Counted from the stretch's first letter, positions 9,406 to 17,852 are shown. The stretch is DNA of 39,037 nt from Bacteroidales bacterium (GCA_017961015.1 JAGCYC010000026.1:1-39037); one strand, 5' to 3'. Made by a program: numbers and translations. Notes: generated from the letters alone by a model not told the origin.

Positions 9406-9458
9406 CACTGTGATTCCCTTACAGGCGGAACCGGGAGTATTGGAAAGCCTGTCGGAAG

Positions 9459-11162
9459 ATGCAAGATTACGAAAACCACAGCATACAGGAGCTGCCTCTG
9501 AGCGCTCCGTTTTTCCGCACGCAGGTGGTGAACTTCCTCTCGGAGAACGGTCTCCGGCTGGAAGATGTCGATTCGTATTTCACCCTTCAGGATTCAAACG
9601 GCAGGATAATGGCCGGCGCTGGCCTTAAGGCCGATGTCATCAAATGCGTGGCAGTGGCTCCGGAGGCCCGGAGCGAAGGCCTGAGCGCCCCTTTGATCTC
9701 GCATCTAATCTCGGTGGCAGCCCTCAGGGGGGTGAACAATCTTAAGGTATTCACCAAGCCCGCCAACCTTCCACTTTTCCGCAGCCTGGGCTTCAAGGAA
9801 CTTGCAAGCGCCCCCGACGCCGTCTTTATGGAGAACGGCAGGGGACTGGAGAAATACTGCGAGACTCTGCGCGGCCTCAGGCGTCCCGGCAAGTGCGGGG
9901 TTGTCGTAATGAACGCCAATCCCTTCATCCTCGGCCATAAGTATTTGGTTTCCAAAGCTCTGGAGAGCGTTGACACTCTCTTCGTGATTCCTGTTGCCGA
10001 GGACCTTTCGCTCTTCAGCTATGCCGAAAGACTGGCTATGACCGAGGCCGGAATCCGGGAATTCGGCGGCAGGGTGGTGCTTGTCCCCGGCAGTTCCTAC
10101 TGCATATCGGCCGCTACTTTCCCCACCTATTTCCTGAAGGACCTTTCATCGGCCTCGATGAACCAGATGGCCCTGGACCTGGATCTGTTTGCCAGGCATA
10201 TCGCTCCCGCCCTTGGGGCAAGCCTGCGCTTTGTGGGGAGCGAACCCTCCGACCGCCTTACCGCACGCTATAACAGCCTGATGAAAAAGGCCCTGCCTAC
10301 GATGGTGATTCCCCGTCTGAAGGGCTCCGACGGCCGTTTTGTCAGGGCTACCCGGGTTCGCGCCCTCCTGGAGGAAGGCCGATACCGCAGGGCTTCGGAG
10401 CTTACCCCCGCTTCCACCCGGCCTTATCTTCTGGCCTTCCTTGCCCACAGGGCTCTCCGCCTTGAGCTGGATGCCCCGCTCAAACCCGGCCTGGTATGTC
10501 CGGGCTCCAGTGGCGCCCACTCCGATATGGACTACGGCACTATGCTTCGCGGAATACAGGCCCTGAGGCCCTTCTGGCCCCGTATGGCCCTCGCCGCTAC
10601 CGCCGATGAGCTGCGACTCCTCGGAATAGAGGCCGAAAAGGCTATGATGGCCGCTACCGGCGGAGTGAATACGCACAGGGGTGCGATTTTCGCCATCGGC
10701 CTGGCGCTTAATGCCGGCTATGGACAAGGCTACTTCCCTGAGAATAAGAGAGTTATGCAAAAACGCCTGGCCGAAATTGCCCAGGCGATTATCGATAAAC
10801 AGCTGAAAGACAGAAAGTTAAGCAAGTCGGCCCTGAGTAAGTCCGCGGCCCGTGCCATAGCGCTTGAAGGCTACAGGCCCCTTTTCCGGGACTGGCTGCC
10901 TTATTTCCGTTCACTCAAGGGCGATTCCCTGGCGCTGCAGAAGACGCTCCTGAGGATTATGGCTTCGCTGGAGGACAGCTGCGTGCTTCACCGCGCCGGA
11001 GCCGCCAAAGCACTGGAGCTGCGGAAGGCGGCGGGGGAGACATCGGCCGATGAAAAGGCCCTTGCCCGGCTTTGTTCCCTCTGCGAGGCCGAAGGTATTT
11101 CACCCGGAGGCGCCGCCGATATGCTTTCACTGACGATATTTATAGATTCTATACTGAAATGA
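9459..11162 (+). CDS. citC/citG: Fused citrate lyase ligase (CitC) and triphosphoribosyl-dephospho-CoA synthase (CitG)
   Basis: One 567-residue protein carries two citrate lyase accessory activities. Residues 1-325 are CitC, which acetylates the CitD prosthetic group with acetate and ATP: a GNAT-like domain (KADVIKCVAVAPEARSEGL, 57-74), then a nucleotidyltransferase domain with NANPFILGH (152-160), ATFPTYFLKDLS (219-230) and RATRVR (296-301). Residues from about 326 to 567 are CitG, which makes the prosthetic-group precursor from ATP and dephospho-CoA: KPGLV (342-346), SGAHSDMD (351-358), ATGGVNTHRGAIF (399-411) and SCVLHRAG near 507-514. No linker separates them; the last CitC helix runs straight into the first CitG helix. 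The CitG half, about 240 residues, is shorter than free-standing CitG. Its stop overlaps the aconitase ATG. Confidence 0.92.
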   Translation: MQDYENHSIQELPLSAPFFRTQVVNFLSENGLRLEDVDSYFTLQDSNGRIMAGAGLKADVIKCVAVAPEARSEGLSAPLISHLISVAALRGVNNLKVFTKPANLPLFRSLGFKELASAPDAVFMENGRGLEKYCETLRGLRRPGKCGVVVMNANPFILGHKYLVSKALESVDTLFVIPVAEDLSLFSYAERLAMTEAGIREFGGRVVLVPGSSYCISAATFPTYFLKDLSSASMNQMALDLDLFARHIAPALGASLRFVGSEPSDRLTARYNSLMKKALPTMVIPRLKGSDGRFVRATRVRALLEEGRYRRASELTPASTRPYLLAFLAHRALRLELDAPLKPGLVCPGSSGAHSDMDYGTMLRGIQALRPFWPRMALAATADELRLLGIEAEKAMMAATGGVNTHRGAIFAIGLALNAGYGQGYFPENKRVMQKRLAEIAQAIIDKQLKDRKLSKSALSKSAARAIALEGYRPLFRDWLPYFRSLKGDSLALQKTLLRIMASLEDSCVLHRAGAAKALELRKAAGETSADEKALARLCSLCEAEGISPGGAADMLSLTIFIDSILK

Positions 11163-13399
11163 TTACGATTAAAGCGGAAGGAGTATATCTCCTGAATGGA
11201 AAAGAGCTTGCGGGGAACGCCCCGCTGAGTCCGGACCAGGCCCGCGAGGCCACGATGGCCTACAGGATCCTGCGTTCGCACGAGGTTCCCGCCGAACAGC
11301 CGGACGGCCTTATGCACATCCGTTTCGATGCAATGGTTTCCCACGACATAACCTATGTGGGAATTATCCAGACTGCCAGGGCCAGCGGCCTCGAGACCTT
11401 CCCCCTGCCTTATGCGATGACCAACTGCCACAATTCCCTCTGCGCCGTGGGCGGTACCATAAACGAGGACGACCACGTCTTCGGCCTTAGCGCAGCAAAG
11501 AAGTACGGCGGTATCTACGTCCCTGCTAACCAGGCGGTTATCCATCAGTATGCCCGTGAGACCCTCACCAGCTGCGGCGGTATGATACTGGGTTCCGACT
11601 CCCATACCCGCTACGGTTCGCTGGGAACGATGGGCGTTGGCGAAGGCGGCGGCGAGCTGGTAAAACAGCTGCTCCGCAATACCTGGGACATCGCAGCTCC
11701 CCAGGTGGTGCTGGTTTGGCTGGAGGGTAAGCCGCGCCACGGCATCGGCCCTCACGATGTGGCCATTTCCCTTGTGAAGGCCGTGTTCGAGAGCGGCTTC
11801 GTTAAGAACAAGATCCTGGAATTCGCAGGCCCCGGCGTTGCGAACCTGCCCGTCGACTTCCGCAACGGAATAGATGTGATGACAACTGAAACCACCTGTC
11901 TGTCAAGTATATGGATTACCGACGACAAGGTGGAGGAATACTACCGTATGCACGGCCGTCCGGAGTCGTTCAAGCAGCTTGAACCCGGCGAGGTGGCCTG
12001 GTATGATTCTGTGATCACCGTGGACCTGTCCAGCCAGGAGAGTATGATCGCCCTGCCTTACCACCCCTCAAATGCCGTGAGCATACACGAGCTCCAGGCC
12101 AATCCCGAGAAGGTGCTGCGCGAGGTGGAGGAGGACACCATACGCCGCTTCGGCGACAAGGTCCATCCCGACCTGCTGTCCAAGATACGCGACGGGAAAG
12201 TATATGCCGACCAGGGCATCATCGCAGGCTGCTCCGGCGGTACCTACGACAACCTTTCCGAGGCCGCTTCCATCCTCAACGGCAAATCCATCGGCAACGA
12301 CTACTTTACTATGAGCGCCTATCCCCAGAGCACTCCGGTATATCTCGCAACCACCCGCAACCACATTGCCGAAGAACTCCTGGAGGCCGGCGTGGTAATC
12401 AAACCCGCCTTCTGCGGCCCCTGCTTCGGAGCCGGCGACGTGCCTTCCAACAACGGCCTTTCCATACGCCATACCACCCGTAACTTCCCCAACAGGGAAG
12501 GCTCCAAGCCCGGTCAGGGCCAGATTTCGATGGTAGCCCTTATGGATGCCCGTTCCATAGCCGCAACCGCGGCGAACGGAGGTGTTATCACCGCCGCTAC
12601 CGATATCGAGTACAGCGACACCCACAAGCCTTACAGCTTCGACGGCCGCATATATGAAAAACGCGTGTACAAGGGCTTCGGCAAGGCTATGCCCGAGGAG
12701 CCGCTGCGTTACGGCCCCAATATCAAGGACTGGCCCGAGATGCCCGCAATGCAGGAGAATATGCTGCTGGAGCTTGCCGCCGTCATCCACGACCCGGTGA
12801 CCACCACCGACGAACTTATCCCTTCCGGCGAAACCTCCAGCTACCGTTCCAATCCGCTGAAGCTTTCCGAGTTTGCCCTTTCGCGCCGCGTGCCCGAATA
12901 TGTGGGCCGCTCGAAGAGGATACAGGAAGACGACCGCAACCGCCGTGCAGGCGTCCTTTCACCCGAGCTGGTGAAGGCCCTCGCAGTTGCAGGAACTCCG
13001 ACAGAAGCCACATCTTTCGGCTCCTGCGTCTTCGCCAACAAGCCTGGTGACGGCAGCGCCCGCGAACAGGCCGCTTCCTGCCAGAAGGTGCTGGGCGGTG
13101 ATGCCAACATCTGCTACGAATTCGCCACCAAGCGCTACCGTTCCAACTGCATCAACTGGGGTATCGTTCCCTTCACCCTGGATGCCGGCGTTCCCTTCGA
13201 CTTCCAGGTTGGCGACTATGTGTTCGTCCCCGGAATCCGTCAGGCCATACTCGGCGGGGCCGAGAAACTGGAAGCCAGAGTCATAACCACCGATGGCAGG
13301 AGCGTTCCCATCACCCTGAATGTCAAGGGTCTGAGCCCCGAGGAGAGGCAGATCCTGGCCGATGGCTGTCTTATGAATTACTACAAAAACAAACAATAG
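11159..13399 (+). CDS. acn: Aconitate hydratase
   Basis: Interconverts citrate and isocitrate with a [4Fe-4S] cluster. The ATG at 11159 overlaps the citC-citG stop (ATGA) and gives 746 residues; an upstream in-frame ATG at 11072 would only add an arginine-rich stretch read from the citG frame. The three cluster ligands are visible: C358 in AGCSGGTYDN, and C419 and C422 in FCGPCFGAGD. Other family features are GSDSHTRYGSLGTMGVGEGG near residue 142, RNFPNREGSKPGQGQ and the C-terminal swivel-domain segment YRSNCINWG. It resembles the Bacteroidetes variant of the mitochondrial-type enzyme. The next gene, icd, starts four bases after its stop. Confidence 0.96.
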   Translation: MITIKAEGVYLLNGKELAGNAPLSPDQAREATMAYRILRSHEVPAEQPDGLMHIRFDAMVSHDITYVGIIQTARASGLETFPLPYAMTNCHNSLCAVGGTINEDDHVFGLSAAKKYGGIYVPANQAVIHQYARETLTSCGGMILGSDSHTRYGSLGTMGVGEGGGELVKQLLRNTWDIAAPQVVLVWLEGKPRHGIGPHDVAISLVKAVFESGFVKNKILEFAGPGVANLPVDFRNGIDVMTTETTCLSSIWITDDKVEEYYRMHGRPESFKQLEPGEVAWYDSVITVDLSSQESMIALPYHPSNAVSIHELQANPEKVLREVEEDTIRRFGDKVHPDLLSKIRDGKVYADQGIIAGCSGGTYDNLSEAASILNGKSIGNDYFTMSAYPQSTPVYLATTRNHIAEELLEAGVVIKPAFCGPCFGAGDVPSNNGLSIRHTTRNFPNREGSKPGQGQISMVALMDARSIAATAANGGVITAATDIEYSDTHKPYSFDGRIYEKRVYKGFGKAMPEEPLRYGPNIKDWPEMPAMQENMLLELAAVIHDPVTTTDELIPSGETSSYRSNPLKLSEFALSRRVPEYVGRSKRIQEDDRNRRAGVLSPELVKALAVAGTPTEATSFGSCVFANKPGDGSAREQAASCQKVLGGDANICYEFATKRYRSNCINWGIVPFTLDAGVPFDFQVGDYVFVPGIRQAILGGAEKLEARVITTDGRSVPITLNVKGLSPEERQILADGCLMNYYKNKQ

Positions 13400-13402
13400 A
13401 TT

Positions 13403-14617
13403 ATGGAAAAGATCAAAATGAAAACGCCGCTCGTAGAGATGGACGGCGACGAAATGACCAGGATCCTCTGGAAGATGATCAAGGATGAGCTCATCCTTCC
13501 TTTCGTGGACCTCAAGACAGAGTACTACGACCTTGGCCTGGAGTATCGTGACAAGACCTCCGACCAGGTTACCATCGACAGCGCCAACGCCACCAAGCGT
13601 CTGGGAGTTGCCGTAAAGTGCGCCACCATCACTCCCAATGTGCAGCGTATGAGCGAGTACAACCTGCACCAGATGTGGAAAAGCCCCAACGGCACCATCC
13701 GTGCAATGCTGGACGGCACCGTGTTCCGCACACCCATCACCATCCCCTCCATCCACCCTGCGGTGAAGTTCTGGAAAAAACCCATCACCATCGCCCGTCA
13801 CGCCTATGGTGACGTTTACCGCGATGTGGAAATCCAGACCCGCGAGCCCGGCGTGGCAAAGCTCGTGTTCGAGGGTGTATCCGGTGAGCGCATCGAGGAA
13901 GTGATCCACGAGTTCTCCGGCCCCGGCGTCATCGAGGGTATGCACAACACCGACGCCTCCATCCGCAGCTTCGCCCACTCCTGCTTCAAATATGCCCTGG
14001 ACGTAAAGGAGAACCTCTGGTTCGCCACCAAGGATACCATCTCCAAGAAGTACGACGGCCGCTTCAAGGCCATCTTCGAGGAAGTTTTCGAGGCCGAATA
14101 CAAAGAGGCTTTCGAGAAAGCCGGAATCGAGTATTTCTACACCCTTATCGACGATGCCGTAGCACGCGTGATGCGCAGTGAAGGCGGTTTCATCTGGGCC
14201 TGCAAGAACTACGACGGCGACGTGATGTCCGATATGGTCTCCACCGCCTTCGGCTCCCTTGCTATGATGACCTCCGTCCTGGTGAGCCCCGACGGAAAAT
14301 ACGAGTACGAGGCCGCCCACGGCACAGTTACCCGTCACTATTACAAGTACCTCAAGGGCGAGGAAACCTCCACCAACCCTATGGCCACCATCTTTGCCTG
14401 GAGCGGCGCTTTCCGCAAGCGCGGTGAAATGGACCGGCTCCCCGAGCTCGTGAATTATGCGAACCAACTGGAACAGGCCTGCTTCGACACCCTCAACGAA
14501 GGCCTTGAGACCAAGGACCTGGTGAACCTGTCGGAGGGCATCACTCCCAAGGGCCTCACTTCGCTGCAGTTCCTGAAGGAAATTCGTGTCCGTCTTGAAA
14601 AACGTCTGGCAAAATAA
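13403..14617 (+). CDS. icd: NADP-dependent isocitrate dehydrogenase
   Basis: Oxidatively decarboxylates isocitrate to 2-oxoglutarate. The 404 residues belong to the homodimeric, eukaryote-like IDH class: [11 protein letters not shown] near the N-terminus (12-22), [11 protein letters not shown] around residue 73, the substrate-binding [17 protein letters not shown] around 93-109, the [17 protein letters not shown] metal/coenzyme segment, and the C-terminal [24 protein letters not shown], which in this class binds NADP. With the preceding aconitase it forms a two-step route from citrate to 2-oxoglutarate next to the citrate lyase genes. No terminator is evident before the aquaporin gene 59 bases downstream. 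Confidence 0.96.
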   Translation: MEKIKMKTPLVEMDGDEMTRILWKMIKDELILPFVDLKTEYYDLGLEYRDKTSDQVTIDSANATKRLGVAVKCATITPNVQRMSEYNLHQMWKSPNGTIRAMLDGTVFRTPITIPSIHPAVKFWKKPITIARHAYGDVYRDVEIQTREPGVAKLVFEGVSGERIEEVIHEFSGPGVIEGMHNTDASIRSFAHSCFKYALDVKENLWFATKDTISKKYDGRFKAIFEEVFEAEYKEAFEKAGIEYFYTLIDDAVARVMRSEGGFIWACKNYDGDVMSDMVSTAFGSLAMMTSVLVSPDGKYEYEAAHGTVTRHYYKYLKGEETSTNPMATIFAWSGAFRKRGEMDRLPELVNYANQLEQACFDTLNEGLETKDLVNLSEGITPKGLTSLQFLKEIRVRLEKRLAK

Positions 14618-14639
14618 TTAGTTTTTGCCGATATTTTCA

Positions 14640-14647
14640 TAACTTTA
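14640..14647 (+). promoter_or_regulatory. Possible -7 box upstream of the aquaporin gene
   Basis: TAACTTTA differs from TAnnTTTG at the last base. A TTTTTG stretch lies upstream (14622-14627) but only 12 bp away, shorter than the usual 19-21. The call is weak; readthrough from icd is an alternative. Confidence 0.3.
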
Positions 14648-14676
14648 CCGAGCATAAACCAAAACCTTTTGTGAAA

Positions 14677-15354
14677 ATGAAAAAGTACATTGCAGAATGC
14701 ATCGGAACGTTCGTTCTTACGTTCCTGGGCTGCGGAACAGCTATGTTCCTCGGTTGTACCACTCCTGCCGGTGTGGTAGGTACCGCAATCGCCTTCGGTC
14801 TGGCAGTAGTTGCTATGGCCTACACCATCGGCGGAATCAGCGGTTGCCATATCAATCCTGCCATCACCCTCGGCGTGGCCCTTTCCGGACGTATGAGCTG
14901 GAAGGATGCCTGCGGCTACTGGTGCGGCCAGATTGTAGGCGGTATCATTGCAGGTGCCGTACTGCTTGCTGTCGCCAGCGTAGTCAGCGCTCCCGACCTG
15001 ACCGGTGCCCTCGGCTCCAATGGCGTTGCCAACGCCGGCGGCGTATGGGGTGCCTGCCTCGTGGAAGTAATCGCTACCTTCCTCTTCGTGCTGGTCGTAC
15101 TGGGTACTACCGATGAAAAGACCGGTGCAGGCAACTTCGCCGGACTGGCCATCGGCCTCAGCCTCATTCTCATCCACCTGGTGTGCATCAACCTCACCGG
15201 TACTTCCGTGAACCCCGCCCGTTCCATCGGCCCCGCCATTTTCGCCGGCGGTCAGGCCCTCAAGGACGTCTGGGTATTCATCTGCGCTCCTCTGGTGGGT
15301 GGCGCCCTCGCTGCCTGCACTTGGAAAGCTCTTGCCTGCGAGTGCAAGAAGTAG
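14677..15354 (+). CDS. aqpZ: Aquaporin Z-like MIP family channel
   Basis: Inner-membrane channel of the major intrinsic protein family, 225 residues and six membrane segments. The two half-helix motifs are intact: HINPAITLG (NPA at 60-62) and SVNPARSIG (NPA at 179-181). The selectivity positions favour water over glycerol: H167 in LILIHLVC and R182 in NPARS match AqpZ. The first selectivity position, Phe in E. coli AqpZ, aligns with a tyrosine here (AMAYTIGG, Y49), a possible tuning of the pore. An additional GTG start at 14671 would add two residues; ATG at 14677 is preferred. The gene ends at a strong terminator. Confidence 0.93.
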   Translation: MKKYIAECIGTFVLTFLGCGTAMFLGCTTPAGVVGTAIAFGLAVVAMAYTIGGISGCHINPAITLGVALSGRMSWKDACGYWCGQIVGGIIAGAVLLAVASVVSAPDLTGALGSNGVANAGGVWGACLVEVIATFLFVLVVLGTTDEKTGAGNFAGLAIGLSLILIHLVCINLTGTSVNPARSIGPAIFAGGQALKDVWVFICAPLVGGALAACTWKALACECKK

Positions 15355-15376
15355 TTTTCCGTTTTTCGGTTTGATT

Positions 15377-15411
15377 AAGGGTTGGCTCGGCAAAGAGTCA
15401 ACCCTTTTTTA
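15377..15411 (+). terminator. Rho-independent terminator after aqpZ
   Basis: A 12-bp stem, 15377-15388 with 15395-15406 and one G-T pair, encloses the loop GGCAAA and is followed by T residues. It lies between aqpZ and the 3' end of the reverse-strand gene, and may slow transcription from that side too. Confidence 0.85.
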
Positions 15412-15430
15412 TATATCCGTTGGAGAGGAT

Positions 15431-15967
15431 TTATCCGAGTGGATAGAAAGTGACGTGGGGGCTGTAGCGGCTGGCCCAGCTGCCGTCGTAGTGGCGGCGC
15501 ACTGTGCGGGCACTGGCAAAGGCGTTGAAATTGTCCCAGGCCTCAAGGAAAAGCACGGCGAAATCTGTGCGGTCGTGGAGGGCAAGGGCGAAGAGCGTGT
15601 ATACAGCTACTATGAATACGCACGCGCGCTCGCGGTCATCGGCCTGGGGATTGGCGGGGGTGCAGATGCTCAGGCGGGTGCTCTGGGCGAAGGCGAGGTC
15701 CGCTATTGCATCGGCCAGAAGGGCTTCCTCGGAGGGAGCGTAGAGCTGCTTGCAGTACCTCTGAGCGGCAAACTGCCTTTGCTCCAACTCCTTCTGGACC
15801 ACCGGCAGCCACTGGGGCAGGGGGGCGTCGAAGAAGTTCTGGGGGGAGGCCTCTCCCTTCAGGAACTGTAGGGCGAGCACGCAGTAGTCGCGCACGGAAG
15901 CTTCCACTACCATACGGTACGGGGCCTGCGGGTCTATCAGGCTCAGAATATGCGCCGCTGTTTGCAT
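15431..15967 (-). CDS. Hypothetical protein, unrecognised
   Basis: A 178-residue protein that I cannot assign to a family. It has no signal peptide or clear membrane segment, and is probably mostly helical in the first 140 residues. It contains many Ala, Leu and Gln, and ends in an aromatic stretch (HYDGSWASRYSPHVTFYP). The ATG at 15967 is preferred because a perfect -7 box (15984-15977, reverse strand) ends nine bases upstream; the longer frame would need a TTG at 15979 inside that box. The opposite strand also has an open frame here (15299-15871), but it runs through the aqpZ terminator and lacks a promoter, so the reverse frame is favoured. It is divergent from the D-2-hydroxyacid dehydrogenase gene. 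Confidence 0.65.
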   Translation of the reverse strand: MQTAAHILSLIDPQAPYRMVVEASVRDYCVLALQFLKGEASPQNFFDAPLPQWLPVVQKELEQRQFAAQRYCKQLYAPSEEALLADAIADLAFAQSTRLSICTPANPQADDRERACVFIVAVYTLFALALHDRTDFAVLFLEAWDNFNAFASARTVRRHYDGSWASRYSPHVTFYPLG

Positions 15968-15976
15968 AAGGTCGCT

Positions 15977-15984
15977 CAAATATA
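15977..15984 (-). promoter_or_regulatory. -7 promoter box for the hypothetical gene
   Basis: Read on the reverse strand the sequence is TATATTTG, a perfect Bacteroidetes -7 box, with the start codon nine bases further on. The predicted leader is very short. No -33 element is evident. Confidence 0.5.
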
Positions 15985-15996
15985 CGAAAAATATTG

Positions 15997-16004
15997 TATT
16001 TTTG
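15997..16004 (+). promoter_or_regulatory. -7 promoter box for the D-2-hydroxyacid dehydrogenase gene
   Basis: TATTTTTG matches TAnnTTTG exactly and lies 29 bases before the chosen ATG at 16034. It is 12 bp from the divergent reverse-strand box at 15977-15984, so the two promoters share one short control region. Confidence 0.55.
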
Positions 16005-16033
16005 TCATCGCAAGCCTTTTAGCCCCCAGCCTT

Positions 16034-16966
16034 ATGAAAATAGTTTTTCTCGATGCCATAACGATGGGCGACGCCTCCCTGGAGGAGATATCGGCCCTTG
16101 GCGAACTTGTCACCTACCCTTCGTCCACAGCAGAAGAAGCCCGCGAGAGGGTCCGTGATGCCGATGTCGCCATCCTCAACAAAGTCATTGTGGACCAGGC
16201 ATTTCTGGATGCAGCGCCCAAGCTCCGCCTGGTGTGCGAGGCGGGAACCGGGATAAACAACATAGACGTTGACCTGTGCCGGGAAAGGGGTGTGGCTGTG
16301 CGCAATGTAGCGGCCTATTCCACCGATTCAGTGGCCCAGACGGCGTGGATGCACATCCTGAACCTTGCGGCCGATCCCTTCCACTACGACGGCTTCGTCC
16401 GTGACGGCCGATACAGCCAGAACAAGGTGCACGTGGATTACAGGCACCCTTTCACCGAACTTGCGGGCAAGGTCCTTGGCATCGTGGGTATGGGCGCCAT
16501 AGGGCAGAAGGTGGCATCGATAGGAAAGGCCTTCGGTATGGAGGTAATCTACTATTCCACTTCGGGCACCGGCCATTGCAAGGACTATCCCTGCGTGAGC
16601 CTGGACACCCTTTTGGAAAAGGCCGATGTAATCTCCATCCACGCCCCTTACAATGAAAGGACTGCCGGGCTGATAGGTAAGGCGGAATTCCGGAAGATGA
16701 AGCCCGCTGCCTTCCTTGTAAACACCGGAAGGGGAGGGATAGCAGTGGAGGCCGATCTGGCCGAAGCCCTGGACCAGGGCCTTATCGCCGGAGCAGGACT
16801 GGATGTTTATGTAAAGGAACCGCTGCCTGCCGACAGCCCCCTTATGCATCTGCAACATCCTGAGCGTCTGCACTTTACGCCGCATATAGCCTGGTATTCC
16901 CGCGAGGCCCGCGCCCGTCTTGCACACGAAATGGCAAAAAATATTGAAAATTTTTTTGCAGAATAA
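16034..16966 (+). CDS. D-2-hydroxyacid dehydrogenase (glycerate/phosphoglycerate dehydrogenase-like)
   Basis: NAD-dependent 2-hydroxyacid dehydrogenase of 310 residues. The Rossmann loop GMGAIG (152-157) and the catalytic Arg in NTGRGG (R233), Glu in KEPL (E262) and His in TPHIAW (H284) are all in place. The sequence HIAWYSREAR resembles hydroxypyruvate/glycerate reductases more than SerA, and there is no C-terminal ACT domain. The exact substrate cannot be read from sequence. The start at 16034 follows a promoter box; an upstream ATG at 15950 lies in the opposite-strand gene's 5' end and is rejected. The 3' end contains the -33 element of the next operon. Confidence 0.88.
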   Translation: MKIVFLDAITMGDASLEEISALGELVTYPSSTAEEARERVRDADVAILNKVIVDQAFLDAAPKLRLVCEAGTGINNIDVDLCRERGVAVRNVAAYSTDSVAQTAWMHILNLAADPFHYDGFVRDGRYSQNKVHVDYRHPFTELAGKVLGIVGMGAIGQKVASIGKAFGMEVIYYSTSGTGHCKDYPCVSLDTLLEKADVISIHAPYNERTAGLIGKAEFRKMKPAAFLVNTGRGGIAVEADLAEALDQGLIAGAGLDVYVKEPLPADSPLMHLQHPERLHFTPHIAWYSREARARLAHEMAKNIENFFAE

Positions 16967-16985
16967 AAAAGTTTTAATACCTTTG
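16955..16985 (+). promoter_or_regulatory. Promoter of the ABC transporter/GntR operon
   Basis: -33 TTTG (16955-16958) and -7 TACCTTTG (16978-16985) are separated by 19 bp, the best-formed promoter in the window. The -33 element lies inside the last codons of the dehydrogenase gene. The -7 box overlaps the left arm of the palindrome at 16981-17017. Confidence 0.75.
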
Positions 16986-17017
16986 CGGTGTACTAATAAA
17001 CTAATACACTCGCAAAG
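16981..17017 (+). promoter_or_regulatory. Palindromic probable operator for the GntR/YtrA-type repressor
   Basis: A two-part inverted repeat. The outer arms CTTTGCG (16981-16987) and CGCAAAG (17011-17017) are perfectly complementary. The inner arms GTGTACTA (16988-16995) and TAATACAC (17002-17009) pair with one mismatch around a six-base centre, and one T is unpaired on the right. The palindrome covers the end of the -7 box, the predicted transcription start and the bases up to two before the ATG. Long palindromes with GT...AC ends are typical of operators of the YtrA subgroup of GntR regulators, and such a regulator is the third gene of this operon, so autorepression is inferred. Confidence 0.6.
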
Positions 17018-17019
17018 AT

Positions 17020-17847
17020 ATGGTAAAAGTTGAAAATCTGGCCTTCAGTTACGGGACACTTCCCGTGCTGAAAAACATTTCGCTCGAGCTCGTAAGCGGC
17101 AACATTTACGGTCTGCTCGGTGAAAACGGAGTAGGGAAGACTACCCTGCTCACTCTTCTCTGCGGTCTCAAGAAGCCCCTCTCCGGCAGCATCGACGTTG
17201 ACGGACGCGACCCCTTCGACCGTAAGCCCTCGCTCCTTCAGGAGCAGTTCTATCTCCCCGACGAGGTGAGCCCCGTCCATTCATCGGCCAAGAACTTTGC
17301 CCTGGAAAACGGAGCTCTCTGGCCCCGCTACGACAACGCCAAGTTCCTGGAGGTAATGCAGCTGCTGGAAATGGATCCCGAGCAGCATATGGACCAGATG
17401 AGCGCCGGTCAGCTCAAAAAGACCTGGATTTGCTTCGCCCTTGCCTGCAACGCGCGTTACTACTATATGGATGAGCCCACCAACGGCCTGGACATCCCTT
17501 CCAAGGCCCAGTTCCGCAAGGCTATCACCAAGTACACCGGCGAGGAGAGTATGATCGTGATTTCCACCCATCAGGTGAGGGATCTGGAGAATGTGATAGA
17601 CCCCATCATCATCCTGGACAGCCAGGAGGTGCTGGTGAACGCTTCCCTGGAGGAGATCTCTTCCAAACTCTACTTCGACTATGGCTCCCAGGTAAGGGCC
17701 GATGCCCTCTATATGGAGCAGGTTCCCGGCGGATGCATCCAGGTATATCCCAATGCCGCAGCCGAGGAGTCCAAGGTAAATTTGGAGGCCTTCTTCAATA
17801 CCGTTCACGCCCACAAGGACGTTGTCAAACCTCTTTTTAGAAAGTAA
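17020..17847 (+). CDS. ABC transporter ATP-binding protein
   Basis: Cytoplasmic ATPase of a two-gene ABC transporter, 275 residues. Walker A GENGVGKT (34-41), Q-loop near residue 75 (LLQEQFYLPDE), a signature motif in the variant form MSAGQ (127-131), Walker B YYYMDEP (147-153) and the switch histidine in STHQVRD (H184) are all present, so it should hydrolyse ATP. The last 75 residues form a short variable extension. The paired permease follows after five bases and a YtrA-type GntR regulator after that, the arrangement of YtrA-controlled transporters. The substrate is unknown; envelope stress or antibiotic export is a common theme for this arrangement. Confidence 0.92.
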   Translation: MVKVENLAFSYGTLPVLKNISLELVSGNIYGLLGENGVGKTTLLTLLCGLKKPLSGSIDVDGRDPFDRKPSLLQEQFYLPDEVSPVHSSAKNFALENGALWPRYDNAKFLEVMQLLEMDPEQHMDQMSAGQLKKTWICFALACNARYYYMDEPTNGLDIPSKAQFRKAITKYTGEESMIVISTHQVRDLENVIDPIIILDSQEVLVNASLEEISSKLYFDYGSQVRADALYMEQVPGGCIQVYPNAAAEESKVNLEAFFNTVHAHKDVVKPLFRK

Positions 17848-17852
17848 CAGCC

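Noticed and set aside
15299-15871. A forward frame of 190 codons spanning the end of aqpZ and the opposite-strand hypothetical gene
   Set aside because: It runs through the aqpZ stop region and a strong terminator, and the reverse frame has its own promoter box and a better start.
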